From positions 1 to 7,299 of the forward strand of contig CAJFTA010000080.1 in the NCBI GenBank assembly GCA_904419835.1: a DNA stretch of 7,299 nucleotides, in the 5' to 3' direction. The DNA is from an uncultured Pseudoflavonifractor sp. (GTDB taxonomy: Bacteria; Bacillota; Clostridia; Oscillospirales; Oscillospiraceae). This document shows, one piece after another, positions 1 through 5,587 of this stretch. The notes beneath the pieces are model-generated. The model worked only from the letters and a program-made list of their open reading frames with translations. It searched no databases and was not told where the DNA came from. A program made the position numbers and the translations under genes. Position 1 is the stretch's first letter; every line of letters begins with the position of its first letter.

Positions 1-2
1 GC

Positions 3-93
3 GAGCGGAGCGAGGACTTTTGCGCCGCTGTGCGGCGCGAAAGTAACGGCATTTTTGAAGGCTGTCGAAAAAGTCCCTGGACTTTTTCGACAG
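3..93 (+). repeat. Palindrome-rich dispersed-type repeat, left copy
   Basis: This 91-bp segment recurs in inverted orientation at 7201-7291 with a single difference (T at 29 here, A in the other copy read on the same strand). It holds two strong hairpins. One is GCGCCGC/GCGGCGC at 22-28 and 32-38 with a 3-nt loop, extended by ACTTT/AAAGT at 16-20 and 40-44. The other is an 18-bp perfect stem, 59-76 with 79-96, with a 2-nt centre; it runs 3 nt beyond the shared repeat. There is no ORF inside. Such multi-hairpin units outside genes resemble REP-like or MITE-like dispersed repeats, and the match at both window ends suggests many genomic copies. That copy number is inferred. Confidence 0.85.
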
Positions 94-97
94 CCTG

Positions 98-129
98 AGA
101 AAGGCCGCGCCGCACGGCACGGCCTTTCT
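98..129. terminator. GC-rich hairpin after the left repeat, possible terminator
   Basis: A 10-bp perfect stem is formed by AGAAAGGCCG (98-107) and CGGCCTTTCT (120-129), with a GC-rich loop. The A-rich start and T-rich end resemble an intrinsic terminator, but no long T run follows on either strand. It probably ends the transcript of a gene to the left of the window, or simply insulates the promoter at 168-197. It lies directly next to the repeat but is not part of the right-hand copy, so it is a separate element. Confidence 0.45.
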
Positions 130-167
130 GCCGCTCCAGTGCGCACATAAAAATTTGCGTCTCCCTA

Positions 168-197
168 TTGACAAGGACTGTTATCTGTGTCTATACT
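168..197 (+). promoter_or_regulatory. Sigma-A type promoter of the gntR-ABC operon
   Basis: A perfect -35 box TTGACA (168-173) and a -10 box TATACT (192-197, 5 of 6 consensus bases) are separated by 18 nt, within a more AT-rich stretch than the surroundings. It lies 39 nt upstream of the repressor start codon, giving a short leader. The -10 box lies inside the inverted repeat listed at 185-218, as expected for a repressible, self-regulated promoter. Confidence 0.75.
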
Positions 198-218
198 GTA
201 TATGCTGAGTATACACAG
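185..218. promoter_or_regulatory. Probable operator for the GntR/YtrA-type repressor
   Basis: An imperfect inverted repeat pairs CTGTGTCTATAC (185-196) with GTATACACAG (209-218); the halves match apart from two extra bases in the left arm. It covers the -10 box and the transcription start region, so a bound dimer would block RNA polymerase. YtrA-subfamily regulators typically bind AT-rich palindromes of GTGTA...TACAC type in their own promoters. Assignment to the adjacent regulator is inferred from position. Confidence 0.55.
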
Positions 219-236
219 TAAAACGAGGTGCACCGA

Positions 237-611
237 ATGGATATTATCATCAGCAACGCCGGCGGGGTGCCCATCTACGACCAGATTACCCGGCAGGTCA
301 AGGGCCTGATTCTGCGGGGTGAGCTAAAGGAGGGGGAGGCCCTCCCCTCCATGCGGCTGCTGGCCAGGGAGCTGCGCATTTCCGTCATCACCACGAAACG
401 AGCCTACGAAGAGCTGGAGCGGGAGGGCTTCATCACCACAGTCCCGGGGAAGGGGTGCTTTGTGGCGCCCCAGGACCCGGAGCTGGCCCGGGAGGAGACC
501 CTCCGCCGGGTGGAGGAGCATCTGACCCGGGCAGTGGAGGCCGCCAAATCGGGCGGCGTCACCCTGGAGGAGATGACCGACACCCTCAACATCCTGTATG
601 GAGACGATTAA
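237..611 (+). CDS. GntR family transcriptional regulator, YtrA subfamily
   Basis: A 124-aa DNA-binding regulator expected to repress its own operon and release it on an envelope or antibiotic-type signal, as known for YtrA-like proteins. The N-terminal winged helix-turn-helix occupies about residues 10-78, with the typical IYDQI start (13-17), LPSMRLLARELRIS (36-49), an RAYEELEREGF recognition-helix region (55-65) and the wing GKGCFV (71-76). Only about 45 residues follow, predicted helical. This is the short dimerisation tail that defines the YtrA subfamily, so there is no large effector-binding domain. ATG 237 is chosen because GAGGTG (225-230) sits 6 nt upstream; an in-frame GTG at 228 lies inside that ribosome binding site. 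The stop is 1 nt before the ATPase start, implying translational coupling. The family call is firm; the inducing signal is unknown. Confidence 0.92.
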   Translation: MDIIISNAGGVPIYDQITRQVKGLILRGELKEGEALPSMRLLARELRISVITTKRAYEELEREGFITTVPGKGCFVAPQDPELAREETLRRVEEHLTRAVEAAKSGGVTLEEMTDTLNILYGDD

Positions 612-612
612 T

Positions 613-1476
613 ATGGAAAATGCCATTGAAATTCGCCATCTCACCAAAGATTACGGCAGCTTCAAGCTGGACGATGTGACCTTCAACGTGCCCATGGGCA
701 CGGTTGTGGGCCTCATCGGGGAGAACGGCGCGGGAAAATCCACCACCATCAAGTGCATCCTCAACCTCATCCGCCGGGACGGCGGGGAGATTGTGCTCCT
801 GGGCCGGGACAACATTGCCGGCGAGCGGGAGGTCAAGGAGGAGATCGGGGTGGTGCTGGATGAGTCCACCTTCCACGACACCCTGCGCTCCGGCGACGTG
901 GGGAAAATCCTCCGCCGGGTCTACCGGAACTGGGACCAGCGCTGTTTTGAGCAGCTGCTGAAGAAGTTCGACCTGCCGGAGAAAAAGCTCCTGAAGGACT
1001 ACTCCCGGGGCATGAAGATGAAGCTGTCCATCGCCGCGGCCCTGGCGGCCCGGCCCCGGCTGCTCATTCTGGACGAGGCCACCGGCGGGCTGGACCCGGT
1101 GGTGCGGGACGAGATTCTGGACCAGTTCCTGGATTTTGTCCAGGATGAGGACCACGCCATCCTCATCTCCAGCCACATCACCAGCGACCTGGAGAAGGCG
1201 GCGGACTACGTGGTCTACCTCCACAAGGGCAGGGTGGCTCTCCAGGGGGCCAAGGACGAGCTGCTGGAGGAGTACGGCCGCCTGGTGTGCGGCCAGGCCG
1301 ACCTGGACAAGGTGGACCCGGCCTTCCTGGTGGGGGTGCGGAGGAGCCAGTTCGGCTGCGAGGCCCTGGTACGGGACCGGGAGAAATTTGTCCGGCTCTA
1401 CCCGGCGCTGACCGTGGACCGGGTGACACTGGACGAGATTATGGTCTTTACCGCAAAGGGGGATATGGCGTCATGA
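613..1476 (+). CDS. ABC transporter ATP-binding protein, YtrB/ABC-2 type
   Basis: A 287-aa cytoplasmic ATPase that would power the membrane protein encoded next. It shows Walker A GENGAGKST (36-44), an ABC signature in the variant form YSRGMKMKLS (130-139), Walker B LLILDEAT (150-157), the D-loop GGLDP (158-162) and the switch histidine in SSH (186-188). The residue usually Gln in the Q-loop appears to be Asp83 in IGVVLDES, a form I associate with this exporter-like subfamily. About 80 C-terminal residues form an accessory region ending in LDEIMVF, common in ABC-2 ATPases. ATG 613 is chosen because GGAG (600-603) lies 9 nt upstream inside the end of the repressor gene; ATG 598 has no such site. 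The stop overlaps the next gene by 4 bp (ATGA). The substrate cannot be deduced. Relatives act in antibiotic resistance or envelope stress. Confidence 0.93.
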   Translation: MENAIEIRHLTKDYGSFKLDDVTFNVPMGTVVGLIGENGAGKSTTIKCILNLIRRDGGEIVLLGRDNIAGEREVKEEIGVVLDESTFHDTLRSGDVGKILRRVYRNWDQRCFEQLLKKFDLPEKKLLKDYSRGMKMKLSIAAALAARPRLLILDEATGGLDPVVRDEILDQFLDFVQDEDHAILISSHITSDLEKAADYVVYLHKGRVALQGAKDELLEEYGRLVCGQADLDKVDPAFLVGVRRSQFGCEALVRDREKFVRLYPALTVDRVTLDEIMVFTAKGDMAS

Positions 1477-2114
1477 GAGGCATGATTTATAAGGACTTTC
1501 TGGTCCAGCGCAAGCAGCTGGGGTACTACGGCGTGTTTTTCCTGGTGTATACGCTCCTGGCCGTGACGGATGTGATGCCGCCCGCCATCATGTATACCAT
1601 GACCGTGCTCATCGGCATGATGGTGCCCATGGCGTCCTTCTCCTATGACGACCTGGCCCGGTGGAACAAGTACGCCGCCGCCACCCCCGCCGGACGGCGG
1701 GGCATCGTGGCCGGCAAGTATGTCTTTTCCCTGCTCTCCGTGCTGGCGGCGGCAGTGCTCTCCGCCCTGCTGCTGGCGGCGCTGGTGCTCCTGAAGCCGG
1801 CGCTGGGGCCCCTGGACGAGGGGCTGATCGGACTGCTGATCTGCGTGCTGATTACCATGGTCATCAATGCGGTGATGCTCCCCGTGCTGGTCAAGTTCGG
1901 CGCGGAGAAGAGCCGGCTTATCAGCATTCTGCTCTTCGTGGCCATCTTCGGAGGCATCCTGCTGCTGGGGCAGTTCGCCGGGGCGCTGGAGAACATTGTA
2001 CTCCCCGCGTGGTTCTTCCTGGCCCTGCCCGGGCTGCTGGTGCTGCTGGCCATTGGAGGCTATGTGATCTCCTACTTCATTGCCTGTGGAATTTTTGAGA
2101 AGAAGGAGCTGTAA
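1473..2114 (+). CDS. ABC-2 type transporter permease, ABC2_membrane_5-like
   Basis: A 213-aa integral membrane protein, the probable partner of the upstream ATPase. Hydrophobic stretches at about 17-33, 38-56, 83-108, 116-140, 149-170 and 177-205 give six predicted membrane helices, the usual number for this family. The segment SYDDLARWNKYAAATPAGRRGIVAGKY (57-83) between helices 2 and 3 matches the family's typical cytoplasmic D/E..W.KY..(S/T)P..R..IV..KY pattern. The start at ATG 1473 overlaps the ATPase stop as ATGA, a classical coupling arrangement. An AAAGGGGG site lies about 10 nt upstream. The reading frame is open further 5', but only as overlap with the ATPase gene, so that part is not used. 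It ends in the basic tail IFEKKEL. The substrate is unknown; lipid-like compounds or peptide antibiotics are possibilities by analogy only. Confidence 0.85.
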   Translation: MRGMIYKDFLVQRKQLGYYGVFFLVYTLLAVTDVMPPAIMYTMTVLIGMMVPMASFSYDDLARWNKYAAATPAGRRGIVAGKYVFSLLSVLAAAVLSALLLAALVLLKPALGPLDEGLIGLLICVLITMVINAVMLPVLVKFGAEKSRLISILLFVAIFGGILLLGQFAGALENIVLPAWFFLALPGLLVLLAIGGYVISYFIACGIFEKKEL

Positions 2115-2188
2115 AGCGCCCTGATGCTTGCGCGCCGCCCCGCTCTGTGATAAACTAAAAAAAGAAAGAGGGAAGGAGCGTGGGGACC

Positions 2189-2323
2189 ATGACCGCACAG
2201 GAAGCCATTCAGGAGCTGCTGAAAATCCAGCAGTACTGCACGCCCCGATCTCTCGCCGCCGTGGACTACGCCATCCGGGCCATCCAGGAGAAACAGGAGC
2301 GGGAGAAAGAGGAGAAGAAGTGA
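2189..2323 (+). CDS. Small uncharacterised protein, 44 aa
   Basis: This short reading frame is supported by AAGGAG (2173-2178) 10 nt before ATG 2189 and by a strong terminator just after its stop. The product, starting MTAQEAIQELLKIQQYC, is predicted almost wholly helical. It has one Cys (17) and a Pro-Arg break (19-20), followed by SLAAVDYAIRAIQEKQ and a run of Glu/Lys at the C-terminus, with no signal peptide or membrane segment. The AIRAIQEKQ region recalls short helical proteins common in Firmicutes genomes and prophages, but I cannot name a family. A weak promoter-like pair (TTGCGC 2128, TAAACT 2151, 17-nt spacing) could drive it separately. Otherwise it is the fourth gene of the gntR-ABC operon, 74 nt after the permease. 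Function unknown. Confidence 0.65.
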   Translation: MTAQEAIQELLKIQQYCTPRSLAAVDYAIRAIQEKQEREKEEKK

Positions 2324-2333
2324 GCCCCCAGTC

Positions 2334-2383
2334 CTGCAAAAAAAGACCGCCTCATCTTGTGATGAGGCGGTCTTTTTTTGCAG
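2334..2383. terminator. Bidirectional intrinsic terminator between convergent genes
   Basis: A perfect 23-bp stem (2334-2356 with 2361-2383) closes a TTGT tetraloop. The GC-rich core GACCGCCTCATC is flanked by seven A on the left and seven T on the right, so a U tract follows the core hairpin on either strand. It ends the rightward gntR-ABC/small-ORF transcript 10 nt after its last stop. It also ends the leftward NhaC transcript, whose stop codon is 6 nt away. Confidence 0.95.
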
Positions 2384-2389
2384 AATGGA

Positions 2390-4117
2390 TTAGGCGGTCT
2401 GGCGCTTCTTCATGAAGAACAGGAAGCACAGCATCAGCACAATGCCCACAGGCAGGGCGATGATACCCGGAATGCCGTTGGAGGCCAGCAGGCCGGCCAG
2501 CAGGTAGGAGATGCCGGCTATGGCCGCGCAGGAGATGGCGTAGGGCAGCTGCGTCGATACGTGGTTGACATGGTCGCACTGGGCGCCGGCGGAGGCCATG
2601 ATGGTGGTGTCGGAGATGGGGGAGCAGTGGTCGCCGCAGACGGCGCCGGCCATGCAGGCGGAGATGCAGATGATGGCCAGGGGATCATCCATGGAGAACA
2701 CGTTCTGCACGATGGGGATCAGGATGCCGAAGGTGCCCCAGCTGGTGCCGGTGGCAAAGGCCAGCAGACAGCCGATGACGAACACGATGACAGGCAGGAA
2801 CATCTGCAGGTGCTCGGCGCTGCGGACAAAGTCACGGACAAAGTACTTGGCGCCCAGGGAGTCGGTCATGCCCTTCAGGCTCCAGGCGAAGGTGAGGATG
2901 AGAATGGCGGGAACCATGGCCTTGAAGCCCTCGGGGATACTGGCCATCATGTCCTTGAAGGACATGGCCCGGCGGGCGGCGTAGTACACCAGGGTGAAGA
3001 GCAGGCCGAAGGCGGAGCCCAGCATCAGGCCCACGGAGGCGTCGGAGTTGGAGAAGGCCTCCACAAAGTTGGCGCCGGAGAAGAAGCCGCCGGAGTAGAT
3101 CATGCCGATGACGCAGCACGCCACCAGCACCAGAATGGGCAGCACCAGGTCAATGACCTTGCCCTTGGTTTCGTCGATATCCTCGTCCAGCATGGCGTAG
3201 GGGTTGGAGCCGGAGAACAGGTCGCCCTTCTCGATGGCGTTCTTTTCAAACTTGGCCATGGGGCCGAAGTCCACCTTTATAAACACCAGACCCAGCATCA
3301 TCACGATGGTGAACAGGGCGTAGAAGTTGTAGGGGATGGCGCGGATGAACAGGTTCAGGCCCTGGCCCTCCTCGGCAAAGCTGGCCACGGCGGCGGCCCA
3401 GGAAGAGATGGGGGCGATGATGCAGATGGGGGCGGCGGTGGAGTCGATGATGTAGGCCAGCTTGGCCCGGGAGACCTGGTGCTTGTCCGTGATGGGCCGC
3501 ATGACCGAGCCCACGGTGAGGCAGTTGAAGTAGTCGTCGATGAAGATGAGGCAGCCCAGGACAATGGAGGCCAGCTGGGCGCCCGCGCGGGTTTTGATGT
3601 TCTTCTGGGCCCAGCGGCCGAAGGCGGCGGAGGCGCCGGCCTTGTTCATCAGGGCCACCATGGCGCCCAGAATCACCAGGAAGATGAGGATGCCCACATT
3701 GTAGCTGTCGGACAGGACGGACACAATGCCGTCGCTGAACACATGGGTCAGGGTACCCTCAAAGCTGAAATTGGAGTAGAGCAGGCCGCCCACCACAATG
3801 CCGATGAACAGAGAGGAGTAGACCTCCTTGGTTATCAGGGCCAGGGCGATGGCGATGACCGGGGGCAGCAGGGACAGAATGGTGTTGAAGTAGTTGCTGG
3901 GGGACTGGACATAGCCTGTCCCGCCGCAGGTCTCACAGGTGACGGCCTCGCCGGTGTCGGAGAGGACGACGCCCAGGGTACCGCAGTCGGTACACTCGAT
4001 CATCTTGGTGCCGGTCTCGTCGGTGGGGTCGCCGGCGGCGAAGGCGGTGGTCGTCAGGGCAAAGAGCAGCATCAGCAGCAGCGCAGCCCGGGCGAGCCAG
4101 GTTCTTCTTGTTCTCAT
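2390..4117 (-). CDS. lysW: NhaC-superfamily transporter, probable lysine transporter (LysW type)
   Basis: A 575-aa secondary transporter of the plasma membrane. Membrane-helix-rich sequence from about residue 77 to the end carries NhaC hallmarks: FIDDYFNCL (192-200), ATGTSWGTFGIL (455-466) and CGDHCSPISDTT (494-505). Residues 1-28 form a signal peptide (RTRR, a hydrophobic core, TAFA). They are followed by a module with C42xxC45 and C61xxC64GGTG, resembling half a DnaJ zinc site. ATG 4117 is preceded by GGGAGGG 6 nt away; upstream in-frame starts lie within the riboswitch leader. The gene sits behind a lysine riboswitch, so its substrate is probably lysine, exchanged or co-transported with Na+ or H+. 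Comparative genomics of lysine regulons named such NhaC-type proteins LysW, unrelated to the carrier protein LysW of Thermus. The family is certain; the lysine role is inferred from the riboswitch. Confidence 0.88.
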   Translation of the reverse strand: MRTRRTWLARAALLLMLLFALTTTAFAAGDPTDETGTKMIECTDCGTLGVVLSDTGEAVTCETCGGTGYVQSPSNYFNTILSLLPPVIAIALALITKEVYSSLFIGIVVGGLLYSNFSFEGTLTHVFSDGIVSVLSDSYNVGILIFLVILGAMVALMNKAGASAAFGRWAQKNIKTRAGAQLASIVLGCLIFIDDYFNCLTVGSVMRPITDKHQVSRAKLAYIIDSTAAPICIIAPISSWAAAVASFAEEGQGLNLFIRAIPYNFYALFTIVMMLGLVFIKVDFGPMAKFEKNAIEKGDLFSGSNPYAMLDEDIDETKGKVIDLVLPILVLVACCVIGMIYSGGFFSGANFVEAFSNSDASVGLMLGSAFGLLFTLVYYAARRAMSFKDMMASIPEGFKAMVPAILILTFAWSLKGMTDSLGAKYFVRDFVRSAEHLQMFLPVIVFVIGCLLAFATGTSWGTFGILIPIVQNVFSMDDPLAIICISACMAGAVCGDHCSPISDTTIMASAGAQCDHVNHVSTQLPYAISCAAIAGISYLLAGLLASNGIPGIIALPVGIVLMLCFLFFMKKRQTA

Positions 4118-4171
4118 GTTTTTCCCTCCCAAATATTGTACGGGGCACACACTGCCCCTGTGGCGCCAATG

Positions 4172-4207
4172 AAAAAAGCCATGGACGCTTATGGAAGCGC
4201 CCATGGC
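4172..4207 (-). terminator. Riboswitch-controlled intrinsic terminator
   Basis: On the minus strand, arm 4207-4195 (GCCATGGGCGCTT) pairs with arm 4190-4178 (AAGCGTCCATGGC), with one G-U pair and a CCAT loop. Six T follow directly (4177-4172). It lies in the leader between the lysine aptamer and the transporter start, 55 nt before the ATG, exactly where a transcription-attenuating expression platform is expected. It should form when lysine is bound and stop transcription before the transporter gene. Confidence 0.9.
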
Positions 4208-4215
4208 AAAACCAG

Positions 4216-4245
4216 GGTTCCCCGCCGGTGGAAAAGCGGGGAACC
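4216..4245 (-). promoter_or_regulatory. Hairpin between aptamer and terminator
   Basis: A 10-bp perfect stem (GGTTCCCCGC, 4245-4236, with GCGGGGAACC, 4225-4216) begins 3 nt after the P1 stem of the lysine aptamer and ends 9 nt before the terminator. It has no T tract, so it is not itself a terminator. It may be a spacer or pause hairpin, or part of the switching structure. Its role is not clear from the sequence. Confidence 0.6.
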
Positions 4246-4247
4246 TC

Positions 4248-4409
4248 AGGATAGCGCTCCACATGCTGTGACAGTCCGCACGGTATTCCCGTACGGCCCA
4301 GGCCGCGCCGCCCAGGCAGGCGGAACAGCCTTCGGCGGTGCGCCCTCTCCCCGCGGGACGGCTGCCTGGCCTTGTCCCCGGGTACGCATGCGTACCGCGC
4401 CTCTATCCT
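4248..4409 (-). promoter_or_regulatory. Lysine riboswitch aptamer (L box)
   Basis: On the minus strand all five helices can be drawn. P1 pairs AGGATA (4409-4404) with TATCCT (4253-4248). P2 pairs GCGGT (4398-4394) with ACCGC (4339-4335), and GGGAC/GTCCC (4378-4374/4359-4355) encloses a GGC/GCC stem. P3 pairs CCGCC (4323-4319) with GGCGG (4312-4308). P4 is an 8-bp stem (4296-4289/4283-4276). P5 pairs CACA with TGTG (4270-4267/4263-4260). Loop L2 CAGGCA (4368-4363) is an exact complement of loop L3 TGCCTG (4318-4313), the kissing interaction typical of this class. Conserved sequence elements GATAGAGGCGCG (4407-4396), CCGCCGAAG and GGAGCGCTATC match the B. subtilis lysC leader as I remember it. 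At 162 nt the length fits the class. It controls the downstream NhaC-type gene through the terminator at 4172-4207. Confidence 0.95.
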
Positions 4410-4430
4410 CTTTATTAAAGAAGCGTAAGT

Positions 4431-4459
4431 ATCCTATCATGGGTTCCAGGGAATGTCAA
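4431..4459 (-). promoter_or_regulatory. Promoter of the riboswitch-transporter transcript
   Basis: On the minus strand a perfect -35 TTGACA (4459-4454) and a -10 TAGGAT (4436-4431, 4 of 6 consensus bases) are separated by 17 nt. The predicted start near 4424 is about 15 nt upstream of the aptamer's P1 stem, so the whole riboswitch is transcribed. The -35 box lies 62 nt from the -35 box of the divergent ABC importer promoter, with AT-rich sequence between them. Confidence 0.75.
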
Positions 4460-4521
4460 GGCTGAATCCGCCTTTTTCCACCGGAAGAATTTGTGCGATA
4501 TGCTGATTTTTGAAATACCTG

Positions 4522-4550
4522 TTTACACCATTGATTTATCGTGGTAGTAT
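4522..4550 (+). promoter_or_regulatory. Promoter of the amino-acid ABC importer operon
   Basis: A -35 TTTACA (4522-4527, 5 of 6 consensus bases) and a -10 TAGTAT (4545-4550, 4 of 6) are spaced by 17 nt. An alternative -10, TATACT, overlaps at 4548-4553 with a longer 20-nt spacing. The leader to the binding-protein ATG is then only about 44 nt and shows no riboswitch. No clear operator palindrome was recognised. Confidence 0.65.
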
Positions 4551-4600
4551 ACTAAAGCAAGAAGGCGAAACACCGGCGCCTGACAGAAGGAGGAACTATC

Positions 4601-5470
4601 ATGAAGCTGAAAAGATGGCTGGCCCTTGCTCTGGCGCTGGCAACCACAGCGACCCTGACCGCCTGCTCCAACACCGCCGTCGGCGGAGACACAGGCGATG
4701 CAGCAGGCTCCCCCGCGCCCTCGGGCTCCCAGGCCGCGGCGGAGAGCGATGTGCAGTACGTAAAGGACAAGGGCACCCTGGTGGTGGGCATCACCTACTT
4801 TGAGCCCATGGACTACAAGGCCGAGGGCAGCGACGAGTGGATTGGCTTTGACGCCGACATGGCCAAGGCCTTTGCCGAGAGCCTGGGCGTGAGCGTGGAG
4901 TTCAGCGAGATCACCTGGGACTACAAGGTGGAGGAGCTGGAGTCCAAGGCCATTGACGTGGTCTGGAACGGCATGACCCTCACCGACGAGGTCACCTCTT
5001 CCATGGCCACCTCCAACCCCTACTGCACCAACTATCAGGTGCTGGTCTATCCCGCCGACAGGGCCGCCGACTTTGAGAACCTGACCTCTCTGGAGGGCCT
5101 GAGCGTGGCTGTGGAGTCCGGCTCCGCCGGCGAGGACGCCGCCCAGGCGCTGGGCGCCTCCGTTGTGCCTGTCCAGTCCCAGGCCAACACCCTGATGGAG
5201 GTGTCCGCCGGCACCTCTGACGCCGCCGTCATCGACGTGCTCATGGCCGCCGCCATGATCGGCGAGGGCACCAGCTACGCCGACCTGGCGTACAGCGTGA
5301 ACCTGAACGAGGCCCAGGGCCTGGACGCAGAGGAGTACGGCGTGGGCTTCCGCAAGGGCTCCGACCTGGTGGACGCCTTCAACCAGTTCTGGGCCGATGC
5401 CGTGGCTGCCGGCACCGCCCTTGAGACAGCCACCACCTACGGCCTTGAGGATGCTGTCATCCTTGACTGA
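4601..5470 (+). CDS. Polar amino-acid ABC importer, substrate-binding lipoprotein
   Basis: A 289-aa extracellular binding protein of the bacterial solute-binding family 3. The signal peptide MKLKRWLALALALATTATLTAC ends in a lipobox (LTAC), so Cys22 should be lipid-anchored. A low-complexity Gly/Ser/Ala linker (about 27-48) leads to the binding domain. GTLVVGITYFEPMDY (58-72), WIGFDADMAKAFAE (80-93) and IDVVWNGMTLTDE (118-130) are typical lobe I motifs, and SDAAVIDVLMA (207-217) contributes the usual lobe II aspartate. In family members the MTxTxER segment carries an Arg that grips the ligand carboxylate; here that position is Val131. AAGGAGG (4587-4593) sits 7 nt before the ATG. It is first in a binding protein-permease-ATPase operon. 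The ligand is unknown; lysine is possible from the divergent riboswitch gene, but unsupported by residues. Confidence 0.92.
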   Translation: MKLKRWLALALALATTATLTACSNTAVGGDTGDAAGSPAPSGSQAAAESDVQYVKDKGTLVVGITYFEPMDYKAEGSDEWIGFDADMAKAFAESLGVSVEFSEITWDYKVEELESKAIDVVWNGMTLTDEVTSSMATSNPYCTNYQVLVYPADRAADFENLTSLEGLSVAVESGSAGEDAAQALGASVVPVQSQANTLMEVSAGTSDAAVIDVLMAAAMIGEGTSYADLAYSVNLNEAQGLDAEEYGVGFRKGSDLVDAFNQFWADAVAAGTALETATTYGLEDAVILD

Positions 5471-5503
5471 CCTGACTGAATGACCGGAGCCTATTTATAA
5501 TGA

Positions 5504-5538
5504 CAAAGGCAGAGGGCGCGCTCCGCTCTCTGCCTTTG
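5504..5538 (+). other. Intercistronic hairpin between binding protein and permease genes
   Basis: An 11-bp perfect stem (CAAAGGCAGAG, 5504-5514, with CTCTGCCTTTG, 5528-5538) has a GC-rich 13-nt loop and no following T run, so full termination is unlikely. It lies in the 117-bp gap after the binding-protein gene, the only large gap in the operon. Hairpins in this position often protect the upstream message or partly terminate, giving more binding protein than permease. That role is inferred. Confidence 0.7.
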
Positions 5539-5587
5539 CCCGGCTTTCCCCTGTGCATCCCCATCTCCATACAGAGAGGACGATTCC

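Noticed and set aside
2128..2156. Possible promoter for the 44-aa ORF (TTGCGC, 17 nt, TAAACT)
   Set aside because: Only 3 of 6 and 4 of 6 consensus bases match. Too weak to list as a feature without transcript data; noted in the ORF entry.
4118..4264. Upstream in-frame start extending the NhaC-type protein by 49 residues
   Set aside because: The extension would be translated from the riboswitch terminator region, lacks a ribosome binding site and would mask the signal peptide. ATG 4117 has GGGAGGG at the right distance.
4381..4396. Perfect 16-bp palindrome GGTACGCATGCGTACC as a protein operator
   Set aside because: It lies inside the P2 region of the lysine aptamer, where part of it pairs elsewhere, so the palindrome is more likely a by-product of RNA structure.
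4118..4430. T-box leader upstream of the NhaC-type gene
   Set aside because: T-boxes do occur before NhaC-type transporters, but the AGGGTGGNACCGCG motif is absent, while all lysine riboswitch elements are present.
2378..4465. Long plus-strand open frame of 695 codons opposite the NhaC-type gene
   Set aside because: Its product is a His/Gly/Gln/Asp-rich low-complexity sequence typical of the antisense of a GC-rich gene. It has no ribosome binding site or domain, and the minus strand encodes a clear transporter.
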